Shown piece after piece: positions 56,130 to 64,000 of a stretch of 64,000 bases of DNA. The stretch covers positions 248,001 through 312,000 of the forward strand of contig CAVWAR010000017.1 in NCBI GenBank assembly GCA_963753075.1, written 5' to 3'. Position 1 is the stretch's first letter. Every line of letters begins with the position of its first letter. The translations under genes were made by a program, and so were the position numbers. Source of the DNA: Prado023 sp963753075 (GTDB lineage Bacteria > Actinomycetota > Actinomycetes > S36-B12 > CAIYMF01). The notes beneath the pieces are model-generated. The model worked only from the letters and a program-made list of their open reading frames with translations, was not told the origin of the DNA and made no database searches.

Positions 56130-57803
56130 TCAGCTCGCGCTGGCCACCTTGTAGGTCAGCCATCCGCCGTCGAGGTTGACAACGTCGTAGCCGAGCTGCG
56201 TGAGCAGCATCGAGGCCGTGTGCCCGCGCTGGCCGACCTGGCAGTAGACCGCGATCGGCACGGGGCGCCCGCCAGCATCCACGGGGATCTCGCCATGCCG
56301 CTCGCGCAGCTCGTCGACCGGGATGTTGACCGAGTCCGCGATGTGGCCCCGGCGGTGCTCGCCGTGGGTGCGCACGTCGACCAGGAAGCGGTCGGTCGAG
56401 TCGATCTGGTCCCACCTGATGATCCGGGTCGTGCCATTCATGACGTTGTCCACCACGTAGCCCAGCTGGTTGACCGGATCCTTGGCCGAGCCGAACGGTG
56501 GGGCGTATGCCAACTCGAGGTCGGCCAGCTCATCGGCGCGGATGCCGCCGATGATGGCCGTGGCGAGCACGTCGATGCGCTTGTCGGTCCCGGTACCACC
56601 GACGCCCTGGGCACCCAGGATCTGCCCGGTGCTGGGGTCGAACAGGAGTTTGAGGCTGATCCGTTCCGCGCCCGGGTAGTAGCCTGCATGCGAGCCAGGG
56701 TGAGTGTGGACGGCCACGTGGTTGCGTCCGGAGGCCTGCAACCGCTTCTCATTGACACCGGTCACCGCCACGGTGAGGTCGAAGACCTTGACGATGGCGG
56801 TGCCGAGAACGCCGCCGAACCGGATGGAGCGCCCCGCGATCACGTCGGCCACGAGCCGGCCCTGACGGTTCGCGGAGTTCGCAAGGGGGACCAGCGTGGG
56901 CTCGCCGGTGGTCGCGTCGGACTTGTCCACGGCGTCGCCCACCGCATAGATGTGCGGGTCAGACGTCCGCATCTGGGCATCGACCTGGATGCCGCCCCGC
57001 GGCCCGAGCGCGAGACCGGCCGCCTTCGCCAGCGAGACGTCGGGACGCACCCCGATGCTCATGATCACCAGGTCGGCGTCGATCTCCCTGCCGTCGGAGA
57101 GCATCGCGGTCTCCTCCCGGATCTCAGACACCTGGACGCCCAGGGCAAGCGTGACGCCGTTGCGCTTCAGCTCGGCAGCCACCAGTGCGGCCATCTCGGG
57201 GTCAAGGGGGGCCATCACCTGCTGGCCCAGCTCGACGACGGTGACCTCCATGTTGCGCTCGCGCAGACTCTCAGCCATCTCCAGCCCGATGAATCCACCG
57301 CCAACGATCACCGCGTCGAGCGCCTGGCCGCCCACCGCCTCCTCGCTCGAGTCCACGGCCGCGAGCAGGGCGTCGACCCGCTCCTTGATGCGGTCGGTGT
57401 CCTCGATGGTGCGCAGGGTCAGCGCGTGCTCGGCGCCTGGGATGGGGGGCAGGATCGGAGAGGCACCGGGGGAGAGCACGAGGCTGTCGTAGGACTCCGT
57501 GTACTCCCGGCCGGCGGCGAGGTCGCGGACGGTCACCGAGCGGGCGCGCGGGTTGATGGCCACGACCTCGGAGTTGACCCGCACGTCAAGGTTGAATCGC
57601 GCCTTCAGGCTCTTGGGGGTCTGCAGCAGCAGGTTGCGGCGCTCCGCGATGGTGCCGCCGATGTAGTAGGGCAGGCCGCAGTTGGCGAACGACACGTAAC
57701 CGCTGCGCTCGAGGACCACGATCTCGTGGGACTCGTCGAGCCTGCGCAGGCGGGTGGCAGCAGATGCGCCGCCGGCGACTCCGCCGATGATGATGGTCTT
57801 CAT
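56130..57803 (-). CDS. CoA-disulfide reductase fused to rhodanese
   Basis: 557 residues. The FAD/NAD(P)-binding reductase (about 1-445) begins IIIGGVAGGASAATRLRR and carries the redox Cys C42 in FANCGLPYYIGG. The C-terminal rhodanese domain (about 455-555) has the Cys in AVYCQVGQRGH (about 520). Fusions of this kind reduce CoA persulfides or polysulfide and handle sulfane sulfur. SD AAGGAG precedes the ATG at 57803. A CsoR/CstR-like operator lies 40 bases upstream. Confidence 0.93.
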   Translation of the reverse strand: MKTIIIGGVAGGASAATRLRRLDESHEIVVLERSGYVSFANCGLPYYIGGTIAERRNLLLQTPKSLKARFNLDVRVNSEVVAINPRARSVTVRDLAAGREYTESYDSLVLSPGASPILPPIPGAEHALTLRTIEDTDRIKERVDALLAAVDSSEEAVGGQALDAVIVGGGFIGLEMAESLRERNMEVTVVELGQQVMAPLDPEMAALVAAELKRNGVTLALGVQVSEIREETAMLSDGREIDADLVIMSIGVRPDVSLAKAAGLALGPRGGIQVDAQMRTSDPHIYAVGDAVDKSDATTGEPTLVPLANSANRQGRLVADVIAGRSIRFGGVLGTAIVKVFDLTVAVTGVNEKRLQASGRNHVAVHTHPGSHAGYYPGAERISLKLLFDPSTGQILGAQGVGGTGTDKRIDVLATAIIGGIRADELADLELAYAPPFGSAKDPVNQLGYVVDNVMNGTTRIIRWDQIDSTDRFLVDVRTHGEHRRGHIADSVNIPVDELRERHGEIPVDAGGRPVPIAVYCQVGQRGHTASMLLTQLGYDVVNLDGGWLTYKVASAS

Positions 57804-57842
57804 GGGGACTCCTTGATGGTTGATCCTCAGACATCTCAATGG

Positions 57843-57856
57843 TACCCGTGGGGGTA
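57843..57856. promoter_or_regulatory. CsoR/CstR-like operator
   Basis: TACCC-GTGG-GGGTA is a 5-4-5 inverted repeat like the operators of the CsoR/CstR family. It overlaps TACCAT (minus strand, 57843-57838), a plausible -10 for the CoA-disulfide reductase gene. CstR proteins sense persulfides and often control such genes. No csoR/cstR gene is in the window. Confidence 0.6.
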
Positions 57857-57922
57857 TATGGGAAACCTGCTCGGGCACCAGTGGTGCGATGTGCCGTCCT
57901 GCTGGCGAGCCTATCGGCCACG

Positions 57923-57928
57923 TAGTGT
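57923..57928 (+). promoter_or_regulatory. Leaderless -10 of the ATPase gene
   Basis: TAGTGT stands 7 bases before GTG 57936, and only 1 base before ATG 57930. It therefore supports GTG 57936 as the start. Confidence 0.5.
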
Positions 57929-57935
57929 CATGCCC

Positions 57936-59078
57936 GTGCTGATCCGACACCTCACCATCGGCGGGCTGCGGTCCTACCCGCCCGAGCCGCTGACCGTCCC
58001 ACTCGCCCCGCTGACCCTCGTCTTCGGGCCGAACTCCGCCGGCAAGTCGAGCCTGCTGTCGGTCCTGCCGATGCTCGACCAGACCGCGGCCCGTCCGGAT
58101 GTGCTCACCATGTCCGGGGACCTCGTCGAGGGTGGCTCGTTCCGCATGGCCGTCCACAACCACGACATCGACACCCCCATGACCCTGGGGTTCGGCTGGA
58201 CCTCGGCCGAGGGGGCCCCGCGGCAGGCGGCGATCTCGTTCTCCTGGGACCCCGGACGCCGGGCGGCGCTGCGGTCGCACACGGAGATCACCGATGGCGG
58301 GGAGTCGGGCGTGATCGAGGGTCCCCGGCCGTGGGGTGACCAACCGGGCGTTGCGCTGCACCATCGTGTGACTGACGAGTTCTGGGGGACGCTGGACCGG
58401 GTCTTCTTCGTCGGGCCGATGCGCCACCGCGCGACACACGCGATCGCCGTGGGTCAGGGCGCGTCCGACTACGTCGGGCCGACCGGGGAGGAGATGGCCG
58501 CGATCCTGGCTGTACACCCTGAGCTCGAGGAGCAGGTGAACCAGTGGTGCGACCGGATGGGGCTCGGATACCGCGTCCGGATGCTCGACCCGGTCAGCGA
58601 GGAGATCGTGATGACGGCTGGTGAGTTCGCCGTCATGGCGCTGGAGGACGTGCGCCACGACCCGCCGGTGCTGGTGTCCCCGCGCGGCGTCGGCTACGGG
58701 ATCGGCCAGTTGCTGCCGGTCATCGTGCAGTCGCTGCTGGCCCGGGACGGACTGGTGCTCATCGAACAGCCCGAGGTGCACCTGCACCCACGGCTGCAGG
58801 CCGAGGTAGCGGACCTGTTCCTCGACACGGTCACCTCCGGGCGGGCCCAGCTGCTGGTCGAGACCCATTCCGAGCACCTCGTGCTGCGCCTGCTGCGCCG
58901 CGTGCGTGAGGGTGCGCTGCGCCCGGAGGACCTCGCGATCCTGTATGTCGACCTCGATGACGACGGGGCGGCCTTCATCCGTCGGCTGGACGTGGACCAG
59001 GAGGGCGACCTCGTGGACGGCTGGCCCGGCGGCTTCTTCGACGAAAGGCTGACCGAGGTCCTGGGCGGACGCTCGTGA
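57936..59078 (+). CDS. AAA/ABC-type ATPase, RecF/OLD-like (DUF3696-like)
   Basis: About 380 residues. It begins with an SMC/RecF-style N-terminus (LIRHLTIGGLRSYPPEPL) and Walker A FGPNSAGKSS (about 30-39). The long middle insert is unlike RecF. SPRGVGYGIGQLLPVIVQSL (signature-like, about 248-267), Walker B LVLIEQPEVHLHPRLQ (about 271-286, with the catalytic Glu) and VETHSEHLVLRLLR (H-loop) follow. Proteins of this class act with effectors in phage defence or DNA repair. The stop overlaps the next gene by GTGA, so the two are a functional pair. ATG 57930 is an alternative start. Confidence 0.8.
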   Translation: MLIRHLTIGGLRSYPPEPLTVPLAPLTLVFGPNSAGKSSLLSVLPMLDQTAARPDVLTMSGDLVEGGSFRMAVHNHDIDTPMTLGFGWTSAEGAPRQAAISFSWDPGRRAALRSHTEITDGGESGVIEGPRPWGDQPGVALHHRVTDEFWGTLDRVFFVGPMRHRATHAIAVGQGASDYVGPTGEEMAAILAVHPELEEQVNQWCDRMGLGYRVRMLDPVSEEIVMTAGEFAVMALEDVRHDPPVLVSPRGVGYGIGQLLPVIVQSLLARDGLVLIEQPEVHLHPRLQAEVADLFLDTVTSGRAQLLVETHSEHLVLRLLRRVREGALRPEDLAILYVDLDDDGAAFIRRLDVDQEGDLVDGWPGGFFDERLTEVLGGRS

Positions 59079-60139
59079 CTGAGTCGTCAGCCCTGCCCCG
59101 ACGCACGGTGGTGCGGGTGGGGATCTCGACGACGGCGCTGGGCGACAGCTCCAAGGATCCGGCGCTGCGCCGCGCGATCCACGAGGAGCTGCTCGAGGAC
59201 CTCGCGGTGCACGGCCGGCTGGTGTTCACGTCCCAGACGCACCTCGAGCTGTTCATCGAGGCGGTGAAGTCGTTGCCGACGTCGTTGGCGAAGGCATGGG
59301 AGGTGGTGCTGTCCAGCCGCCGGGTGGAGGTGGGCGTGGCGCGGCCGCCGCTGTCGGAGGTGCTCGGCGACATCCTGGACCCGGCGTGGATCGACACGGA
59401 GCTGGCCGATGACCTCGAGCTCGTCCTGGTCGAGGCCGACCAGGCCGAGCTGCTCGGGGTGGCCGAGGACGAGTTCTCAGCCACGACCCCCTCGGGGATG
59501 GTCGAGATCGGGCGGATCATGACGGCCGGGCGCACCTCGGTCCTGATGGCCGCCCGTCAGGTGCTCAACGCGCCACTGCGCGCAGGTGTCAATCGCGAGG
59601 TGGAGTGGACGGAGCGGTTCGGTCCGCTCGTGGAGTCGAGCAAGCCGTTGGTCATCTACGACAAGTTCGTGGGCCAGCAGACCGTTCGCCGCTACCTGCA
59701 CGGCCAGGGCACCGGGGACGGGCTGACCTGGTTCCTGGCCCGCGTTGGGATGAAGCCCGGCCGCCGAGTGCGCATCATCACCGCGATCAGCGACACCTCC
59801 GACCGAGGGCAGCGATTCGACGAGGAGGCGATGGTGGCCGGCTTCCACCGGTTGATGGCCTCGATGGGAGATCGCGACCTGCGTCTCGAACTCGTGCTTG
59901 TCCCCGAGAAGGTGCGTGGGGCGCGCGGCCAGGGGGTCGAGCGATTCGGCCATGACCGTCATCTGCGGTTCGGGGAGCGGGCTGCCCTGGCCCTCGGCGC
60001 GGGGATGCAGACGTTCGCCAACGCGACCTTCCGCGAGACCGTCACCGTTGCTCGGTTGCCCATCGCCGATGCCAAGGCTCGCGAGGAGAGGTCGCGCAGG
60101 GCCGCCCTCCGCCCGCCGCCGATGGGTTGGCTCGGTTGA
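59075..60139 (+). CDS. Unknown protein coupled to the ATPase (possible effector)
   Basis: 354 residues, not recognised; no membrane segment. The N-terminal third is alpha/beta with QTHLELFIEAVKSLP. The middle has KPLVIYDKFVGQQTVRRYL (about 190-208). The last third has LELVLVPEK, then RFGHDRHLRFGERAALALGAG (about 289-309). The YDK/HDRH spacing recalls phospholipase D-like nucleases (one HxD-type half-site each), but the match is weak. It is translationally coupled to the ATPase and absent from any known operon I recall. A basic/Arg-rich C-terminus ends the protein. Confidence 0.6.
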   Translation: MTESSALPRRTVVRVGISTTALGDSSKDPALRRAIHEELLEDLAVHGRLVFTSQTHLELFIEAVKSLPTSLAKAWEVVLSSRRVEVGVARPPLSEVLGDILDPAWIDTELADDLELVLVEADQAELLGVAEDEFSATTPSGMVEIGRIMTAGRTSVLMAARQVLNAPLRAGVNREVEWTERFGPLVESSKPLVIYDKFVGQQTVRRYLHGQGTGDGLTWFLARVGMKPGRRVRIITAISDTSDRGQRFDEEAMVAGFHRLMASMGDRDLRLELVLVPEKVRGARGQGVERFGHDRHLRFGERAALALGAGMQTFANATFRETVTVARLPIADAKAREERSRRAALRPPPMGWLG

Positions 60140-60209
60140 GTGAGCCGCCGGGCGGGGAGCCTGCGGACCCCTCAGGTGTGGGCTGCCCGGGGTGAGGGCA
60201 GCCGTCGCG

Positions 60210-60215
60210 TACGGT
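60210..60215 (+). promoter_or_regulatory. Leaderless -10 of the trypsin-like gene
   Basis: TACGGT lies 7 bases before the ATG at 60223. No SD is present. Confidence 0.5.
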
Positions 60216-60222
60216 GTCGGCC

Positions 60223-61794
60223 ATGGCGCAGCGCAAGAACTCATCCCCTGACGACGCCGGATCCGCCGCTGGCCCGGGCAAGTCCGCGGGCGGGCTCAGG
60301 AAGTCTCGCCGTGGCAAGCGGCCGATCTGGCTCGCGGCGCTCGCCGCGGTCGTCACGGGCCTGGCGGTCTTCGGGATCTACACCCGTGAGAACAGCGCCA
60401 CGCCGGACCTGGACTCCCCGACGTCGCCAGCCGGGCTGTTCCAGGCGTCGCAGGCCGCGGGCACTTCCCTGACAGGAGTCGGGCGCACGATCGGGCTTTC
60501 TGAGCCCTGCACGGCGTGGTTGCTGGATGTCGGTGGACCCGCAGCCTCGCAGGCGTACGCGATCACGAACGGGCGCTGCGTGGGGGCGACGGACCCCGCA
60601 GAAGTTGTCAGTGACCAGGTCGTGGGCAACGCGGTCGTGGAGTTCAACGCGTTCGCGGCTCTGACGTCCGCCGTCCTCCCGGATCTGGTCCAGGCGCCGG
60701 TATCCGAGGTCGTGTGGGCCTCGACGCGCGGTACTGACCTGGCAGTCCTGCGCCTGGCGTCGACCTACGGCGAGCTCGCGGAACAGGGCGTCCTCGCGAT
60801 CGAGCCGGTGCCGACCCTTGACCAGGGGGCGCAGATCCTGATCGCGGGGGTTCCGGTCGAGGGCATCGCCGAGAACGAGCAGTTCCTTCGCGGCAGCAGG
60901 TGCACCGTCGGGGAGTCGACCGACGTGCTCGAGAACGGGTGGCTCTGGTTGTACGAGCAGGCGTCGGACTGCCACGGGATCCTCGACGGCTCCGGCGGAT
61001 CGCCCGTCTTCAACCCGGCAGGCAACGCGGTCGCCATGGTGAACACCAGCACGATCGGTGCGCAGACTGGCGCCGCCTGCTCGGAGGGCCAGCCGTGTGA
61101 GGTCACCGACGGGGGTGTCGCGGTGAAGCCGGACACGAGCTACATGGTCGCTGTCGATGCCCTGGCTCAGTGCTTCCCCGAGGGAGAGTTCTCCCGCGGG
61201 GGCGCGTGCACCCTGGAGGAACCGAGCACGGTGGTCCCGGCGGTCGCGTCGGCCCAGGTCGCCAAGCCGGGTACGGCAGTCGATGTCCGGATGGACGGTC
61301 CTGTGCCCGACGGCGTCGACGTGCGGGTCAAGGAGGGCCCGCTCGGGGAGACGGACTGTCGTGACCCCGAGGGGTGGCAGGGCGCGTCCACCGACATCGG
61401 GCCCGGCTCGCAGGGCGCGGGCTGGGTGCACTCGGTCACGCTGCCCGCGGAGGACGGCTACACGCTCGTCTGCGTAGGCGGCCCACGCCAGCCCACGGAG
61501 ATCGTGATTCAGGCCGATGGCACGGCTCCCGATCCTGCGACGATCGAGCTGACCCAGACCAAGGTTGATGGCGGCGTCCAGGTGCGGCCCGTCGCTGCTC
61601 CGCCCGAGCTCGTTGACTTCCGCTGGGTACGGGGGCCCGCAGGTTCGATGGAGTGCGCCGTCACTGAGGGCTACGTGCAGTACGCGGGCACGGCGGCCAC
61701 CATCCCGGTCTCGGACTTGCCGAGTGCGGTGTGCGTGATCGGAATCGACGAGGCGGGCAACGAGTCCCAGCCGGCCAGGATCGAGGTCTCCTAG
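60223..61794 (+). CDS. Membrane-anchored trypsin-like protein lacking the catalytic His
   Basis: 523 residues. A basic N-terminal cytosolic tail and one membrane helix (about 35-54, WLAALAAVVTGLAVFGIY) place the rest outside the cell. The trypsin-like domain (about 75-320) keeps Asp (D172 in GTDLAVL) and Ser (S260 in DGSGGSPVF), but the usual TNGHC is TNGRC, with Arg at 118. Two or three beta-sandwich repeats with Cys pairs follow to the C-terminus. It may be a pseudoprotease or binding protein, unless R118 is a sequence error. Confidence 0.8.
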   Translation: MAQRKNSSPDDAGSAAGPGKSAGGLRKSRRGKRPIWLAALAAVVTGLAVFGIYTRENSATPDLDSPTSPAGLFQASQAAGTSLTGVGRTIGLSEPCTAWLLDVGGPAASQAYAITNGRCVGATDPAEVVSDQVVGNAVVEFNAFAALTSAVLPDLVQAPVSEVVWASTRGTDLAVLRLASTYGELAEQGVLAIEPVPTLDQGAQILIAGVPVEGIAENEQFLRGSRCTVGESTDVLENGWLWLYEQASDCHGILDGSGGSPVFNPAGNAVAMVNTSTIGAQTGAACSEGQPCEVTDGGVAVKPDTSYMVAVDALAQCFPEGEFSRGGACTLEEPSTVVPAVASAQVAKPGTAVDVRMDGPVPDGVDVRVKEGPLGETDCRDPEGWQGASTDIGPGSQGAGWVHSVTLPAEDGYTLVCVGGPRQPTEIVIQADGTAPDPATIELTQTKVDGGVQVRPVAAPPELVDFRWVRGPAGSMECAVTEGYVQYAGTAATIPVSDLPSAVCVIGIDEAGNESQPARIEVS

Positions 61795-61895
61795 GCGCCG
61801 GTCGGCTCAGGTGCCAGTGGGCGCCGGACGGGGGCCGTGTGTCTGCGCAACTGTCGGCGGGCGCCCTCGGGCGGTTGGCTGACAGGATGGCCGCC

Positions 61896-63266
61896 ATGAC
61901 GATGCCCTCGACCGACAGCCTCCGTTCCGCCGTGGACTCCGCGATGCCAGGGGTCCGCGCCGACCTCGAGGATCTGGTCCGCATCCCGAGCGTGAGTCGC
62001 GACGGAGCCAGTTCGCCGGACCTTGCGCGCAGCGCGGAGGCGATCGCGACCCTGCTCGCCGACGCCGGGATGCCTGATGTCCGTGTCCTCGATGCCGAGG
62101 ATGGGGCTCCCGCGGTGGTGGCCCGGATCCCCGCCCCGGAAGGCGCGCCGACCGTGCTCCTGTATGCGCACCACGACGTGCAGCCGGGGGGCAACCTGCA
62201 GGACTGGGAGAGCGACCCGTTCGAGCCGGTCGAGCGAGACGGGCGGTTGTACGGCCGGGGCGCCGCTGACGACAAGGCCGGCGTCATGGCGCACATCGGC
62301 GCGCTGCGGGCGCTGCAGGAGACCCACCCGGATGGGCTGCCCGTGGGCGTCACGGTCTTCATCGAGGGCGAGGAGGAGATCGGGTCGCCGACCTTTGCGC
62401 CGTTCCTCGAGGAGTACGCCGACCTGCTCGCCGCCGACGTCGTGGTGATCGCGGACTCCAGCAACTGGGAGGTCGGCATACCGGCCTTCACGACCTCCCT
62501 GCGCGGAGTGGTCGAGTTGTTCGTGGAGGTGCGCACCCACGTCGGCGAGCAGCACTCCGGCGTGTACGGGGGGTTGTTCCCGGACGCGCTCACTGCCCTG
62601 TGCCGGATGCTGGGCGGCGTGCTCGACGAGACCGGAGACGTCGCCGTGCCGGGCCTGGTGCACGGTCCCGTGCCCACGGTGGACGTGGACGAGTCGGCCC
62701 TGCGCGCCGACGCCGGCGTCCTGGACGGGGTGGCATCGATCGGGACCGGTTCTGCGGCCGATCGGCTGTGGTCGCGGCCGGCGGTCACGGTCCTGGGCAT
62801 CGATGCCCCGCGCCCCGAGGCCGCGGCGAACGTCCTGCTGCCCATCGCGCGTGCCAAGGTGAGCATGCGGATCGGCCCCGGGCAGGACCCGGTCGCGGCA
62901 CGGGAAGCCCTGGCCGACCACCTCGTCGCCACCGCACCGTGGGGCGTGACCGTGACATGCGTGCCCGGACCCACGGGCAACGCGGTTGCGCTGGTCCCGT
63001 CGGGACCCCGCGCAGACGTCGCCCGCCAGGCGTTCACCGACGCGTGGGACGGTACCGCGCCGGTGCACATGGGCATCGGTGGCTCGATCCCGTTCATCTC
63101 GGACATCGCCGCGCAGTTCCCGGAGGCGACGATCCTGGTGGTGGGGCCGGGCGATCCGGCCGCCTGCTGGCACGGTGCCAACGAGAGCGTCGACCTTGGC
63201 GTTCTGCGTCGTCTGACGCTGGCGGAGGCTCTGCTGATCGCCCGCCTTGACTCCGCTGGCGGGTGA
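61896..63266 (+). CDS. M20-family metallopeptidase (dipeptidase-like)
   Basis: 456 residues. Zinc ligands and catalytic residues are seen in LYAHHDVQPGG (His, Asp), GRGAADDKAGVMAH (Asp) and FIEGEEEIGSP (Glu pair). A dimerisation domain lies between. It resembles carnosinase/dipeptidases of the M20 family and should be cytosolic. ATG 61896 was chosen (CAGGAT 7 bases upstream); ATG 61887 is also possible. Confidence 0.9.
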   Translation: MTMPSTDSLRSAVDSAMPGVRADLEDLVRIPSVSRDGASSPDLARSAEAIATLLADAGMPDVRVLDAEDGAPAVVARIPAPEGAPTVLLYAHHDVQPGGNLQDWESDPFEPVERDGRLYGRGAADDKAGVMAHIGALRALQETHPDGLPVGVTVFIEGEEEIGSPTFAPFLEEYADLLAADVVVIADSSNWEVGIPAFTTSLRGVVELFVEVRTHVGEQHSGVYGGLFPDALTALCRMLGGVLDETGDVAVPGLVHGPVPTVDVDESALRADAGVLDGVASIGTGSAADRLWSRPAVTVLGIDAPRPEAAANVLLPIARAKVSMRIGPGQDPVAAREALADHLVATAPWGVTVTCVPGPTGNAVALVPSGPRADVARQAFTDAWDGTAPVHMGIGGSIPFISDIAAQFPEATILVVGPGDPAACWHGANESVDLGVLRRLTLAEALLIARLDSAGG

Positions 63267-63303
63267 GCCTGGAGTCAGGCTGCCCTCGGTCGGGAGTCCT
63301 TGG

Positions 63304-64000
63304 CTACTGACCCGTGGGAGCGTCGGCCACCTGCCCGACCCGCCCCGTCGAGTACAGCCACGCGTACGGCAGCCCGATGATGAGCGCGCCGCCGACCCAG
63401 TTGCCGAGTGTGGCCGGGAGAAGGTTGGCGGTCAGGAACTGCGCGACCGTGATGTCGGCACCGCTGAACATGGCCGCAGGGATGAAGAACATGTTTGCGA
63501 CGCTGTGCTCGGTTCCCAGGGCCACGAAGGCCATGACCGGGAACCAGATCCCGAGGACCTTCCCGGTCGTGGACCGTGACGAGTACGCCTGCCAGGCGGC
63601 CACGCACACGAGCATGTTGGCCAGGATCCCCTTGGCGAAGGTCTCGGTGAACGCGTGGCTGACCTTGCCCTCGGCCAGTCCGTTGAGGAAGGGCGTCCAG
63701 AGCTCGTCCTCGGTCAGGATTCCGCCGAGCCAGCCCAGGGTGGTGAGTCCGATCGCCCCGACGAAGTTCGCGAGGTACGCGACGACGAGCACCTTGGCGA
63801 CCGCCGCTGCGCTGACACGGCGGCGGTACCAGGGCACCATCTGCGTGGCACAGTCCGAGGTGAACAGCCCGGCTCCGGTCAGGACCACGGCGATGAAACC
63901 GATGGGGAACACCGCGCCGAACACGAAGCGGGCGAGACCGGGGTTGTTCTCCAGCAGCTCGATCGACCCGCCGGCGACGACGACGGCCAGCATGGCGCCG
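63304..64000 (-). CDS. Formate/nitrite transporter family protein (N-terminus outside window)
   Basis: About 232 residues of the C-terminal part are visible; the frame stays open to the window end. About six membrane segments. NPGLARFVFGAVFPIGFIAVVLTGAGLFTSD and GLGxEH-like VALGTEHSVANMFFIPAAMF are FNT signatures. It forms a pentameric anion channel for formate, nitrite or hydrosulfide; which one cannot be told. Confidence 0.88.
   Translation of the reverse strand, partial: GAMLAVVVAGGSIELLENNPGLARFVFGAVFPIGFIAVVLTGAGLFTSDCATQMVPWYRRRVSAAAVAKVLVVAYLANFVGAIGLTTLGWLGGILTEDELWTPFLNGLAEGKVSHAFTETFAKGILANMLVCVAAWQAYSSRSTTGKVLGIWFPVMAFVALGTEHSVANMFFIPAAMFSGADITVAQFLTANLLPATLGNWVGGALIIGLPYAWLYSTGRVGQVADAPTGQ

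Overview
The window is chromosomal DNA of a GC-rich actinobacterium (class Actinomycetia). Marker genes are WhiB1, mycobacterial-type integration host factor (mIHF), the 24-residue ribosomal protein bL37, SigR/RsrA, PdtaS, Kgd (the fused 2-oxoglutarate enzyme), a PriA without helicase motifs and nickel superoxide dismutase. Coding density is high and many genes overlap by 4 bases (ATGA or GTGA). No insertion sequence, prophage, CRISPR array, tRNA or rRNA gene was seen. The sequence alone does not settle the genus.

Region 1 (1-22400, + strand) is a pyrimidine and housekeeping cluster: pyrB (partial), pyrC, a membrane protein, carA; then carB, pyrK, pyrD, pyrF, mihF (with an apparent frameshift), gmk, rpoZ, coaBC (apparently starting at CTG), metK, priA, def, fmt and rsmB. 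The order matches the mycobacterial pyr-carAB-mihF-gmk-rpoZ-dfp-metK-priA layout. Here carA and carB are separated by about 3.8 kb holding a hypothetical gene, a cellobiose phosphorylase and a non-coding stretch. carB has its own promoter, a PyrR-type RNA hairpin over a Shine-Dalgarno (SD) site, and a 21-codon leader peptide that overlaps the carB start.

Region 2 (22385-34000) is regulatory: an MFS transporter, sigR-rsrA with a self-recognised SigR promoter and probably two protein isoforms, bL37, a lone PilT-like ATPase, a hotdog thioesterase, a sugar-phosphate SIS protein, PdtaS, WhiB1, a diacylglycerol kinase, and SigF with its anti-sigma RsbW. The sigH/sigR-pdtaS-whiB1-Rv3218-Rv3217 neighbourhood is recognisable from Mycobacterium.

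Region 3 (34000-45300) holds nickel superoxide dismutase with its maturation protease, a quinone oxidoreductase, kgd followed by a 56-residue protein, a deacetylase-family enzyme, a PLP C-S lyase and an oligopeptidase B.

Region 4 (45350-50210, - strand) is one sulfite/sulfate assimilation operon: a Cys-rich leader peptide, sulfite reductase, a small zinc-ribbon protein, APS reductase, siroheme synthase and a CbiX/SirB chelatase. The chelatase and synthase would supply siroheme to the reductase.

Region 5 (50350-64000) is mixed: a glycerophosphotransferase-like protein, polyphosphate:AMP phosphotransferase, a SulP permease, a cold-shock protein, a CoA-disulfide reductase/rhodanese fusion behind a CsoR/CstR-like operator, a two-gene ATPase plus unknown-partner module, a trypsin-like protein lacking its catalytic His, an M20 peptidase and a formate/nitrite transporter cut by the window edge.

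About 15 genes have a -10-like hexamer ending 6-8 bases before the start codon, so leaderless mRNAs look common. The best candidate for an undescribed system is the ATPase/partner pair at 57936-60139.
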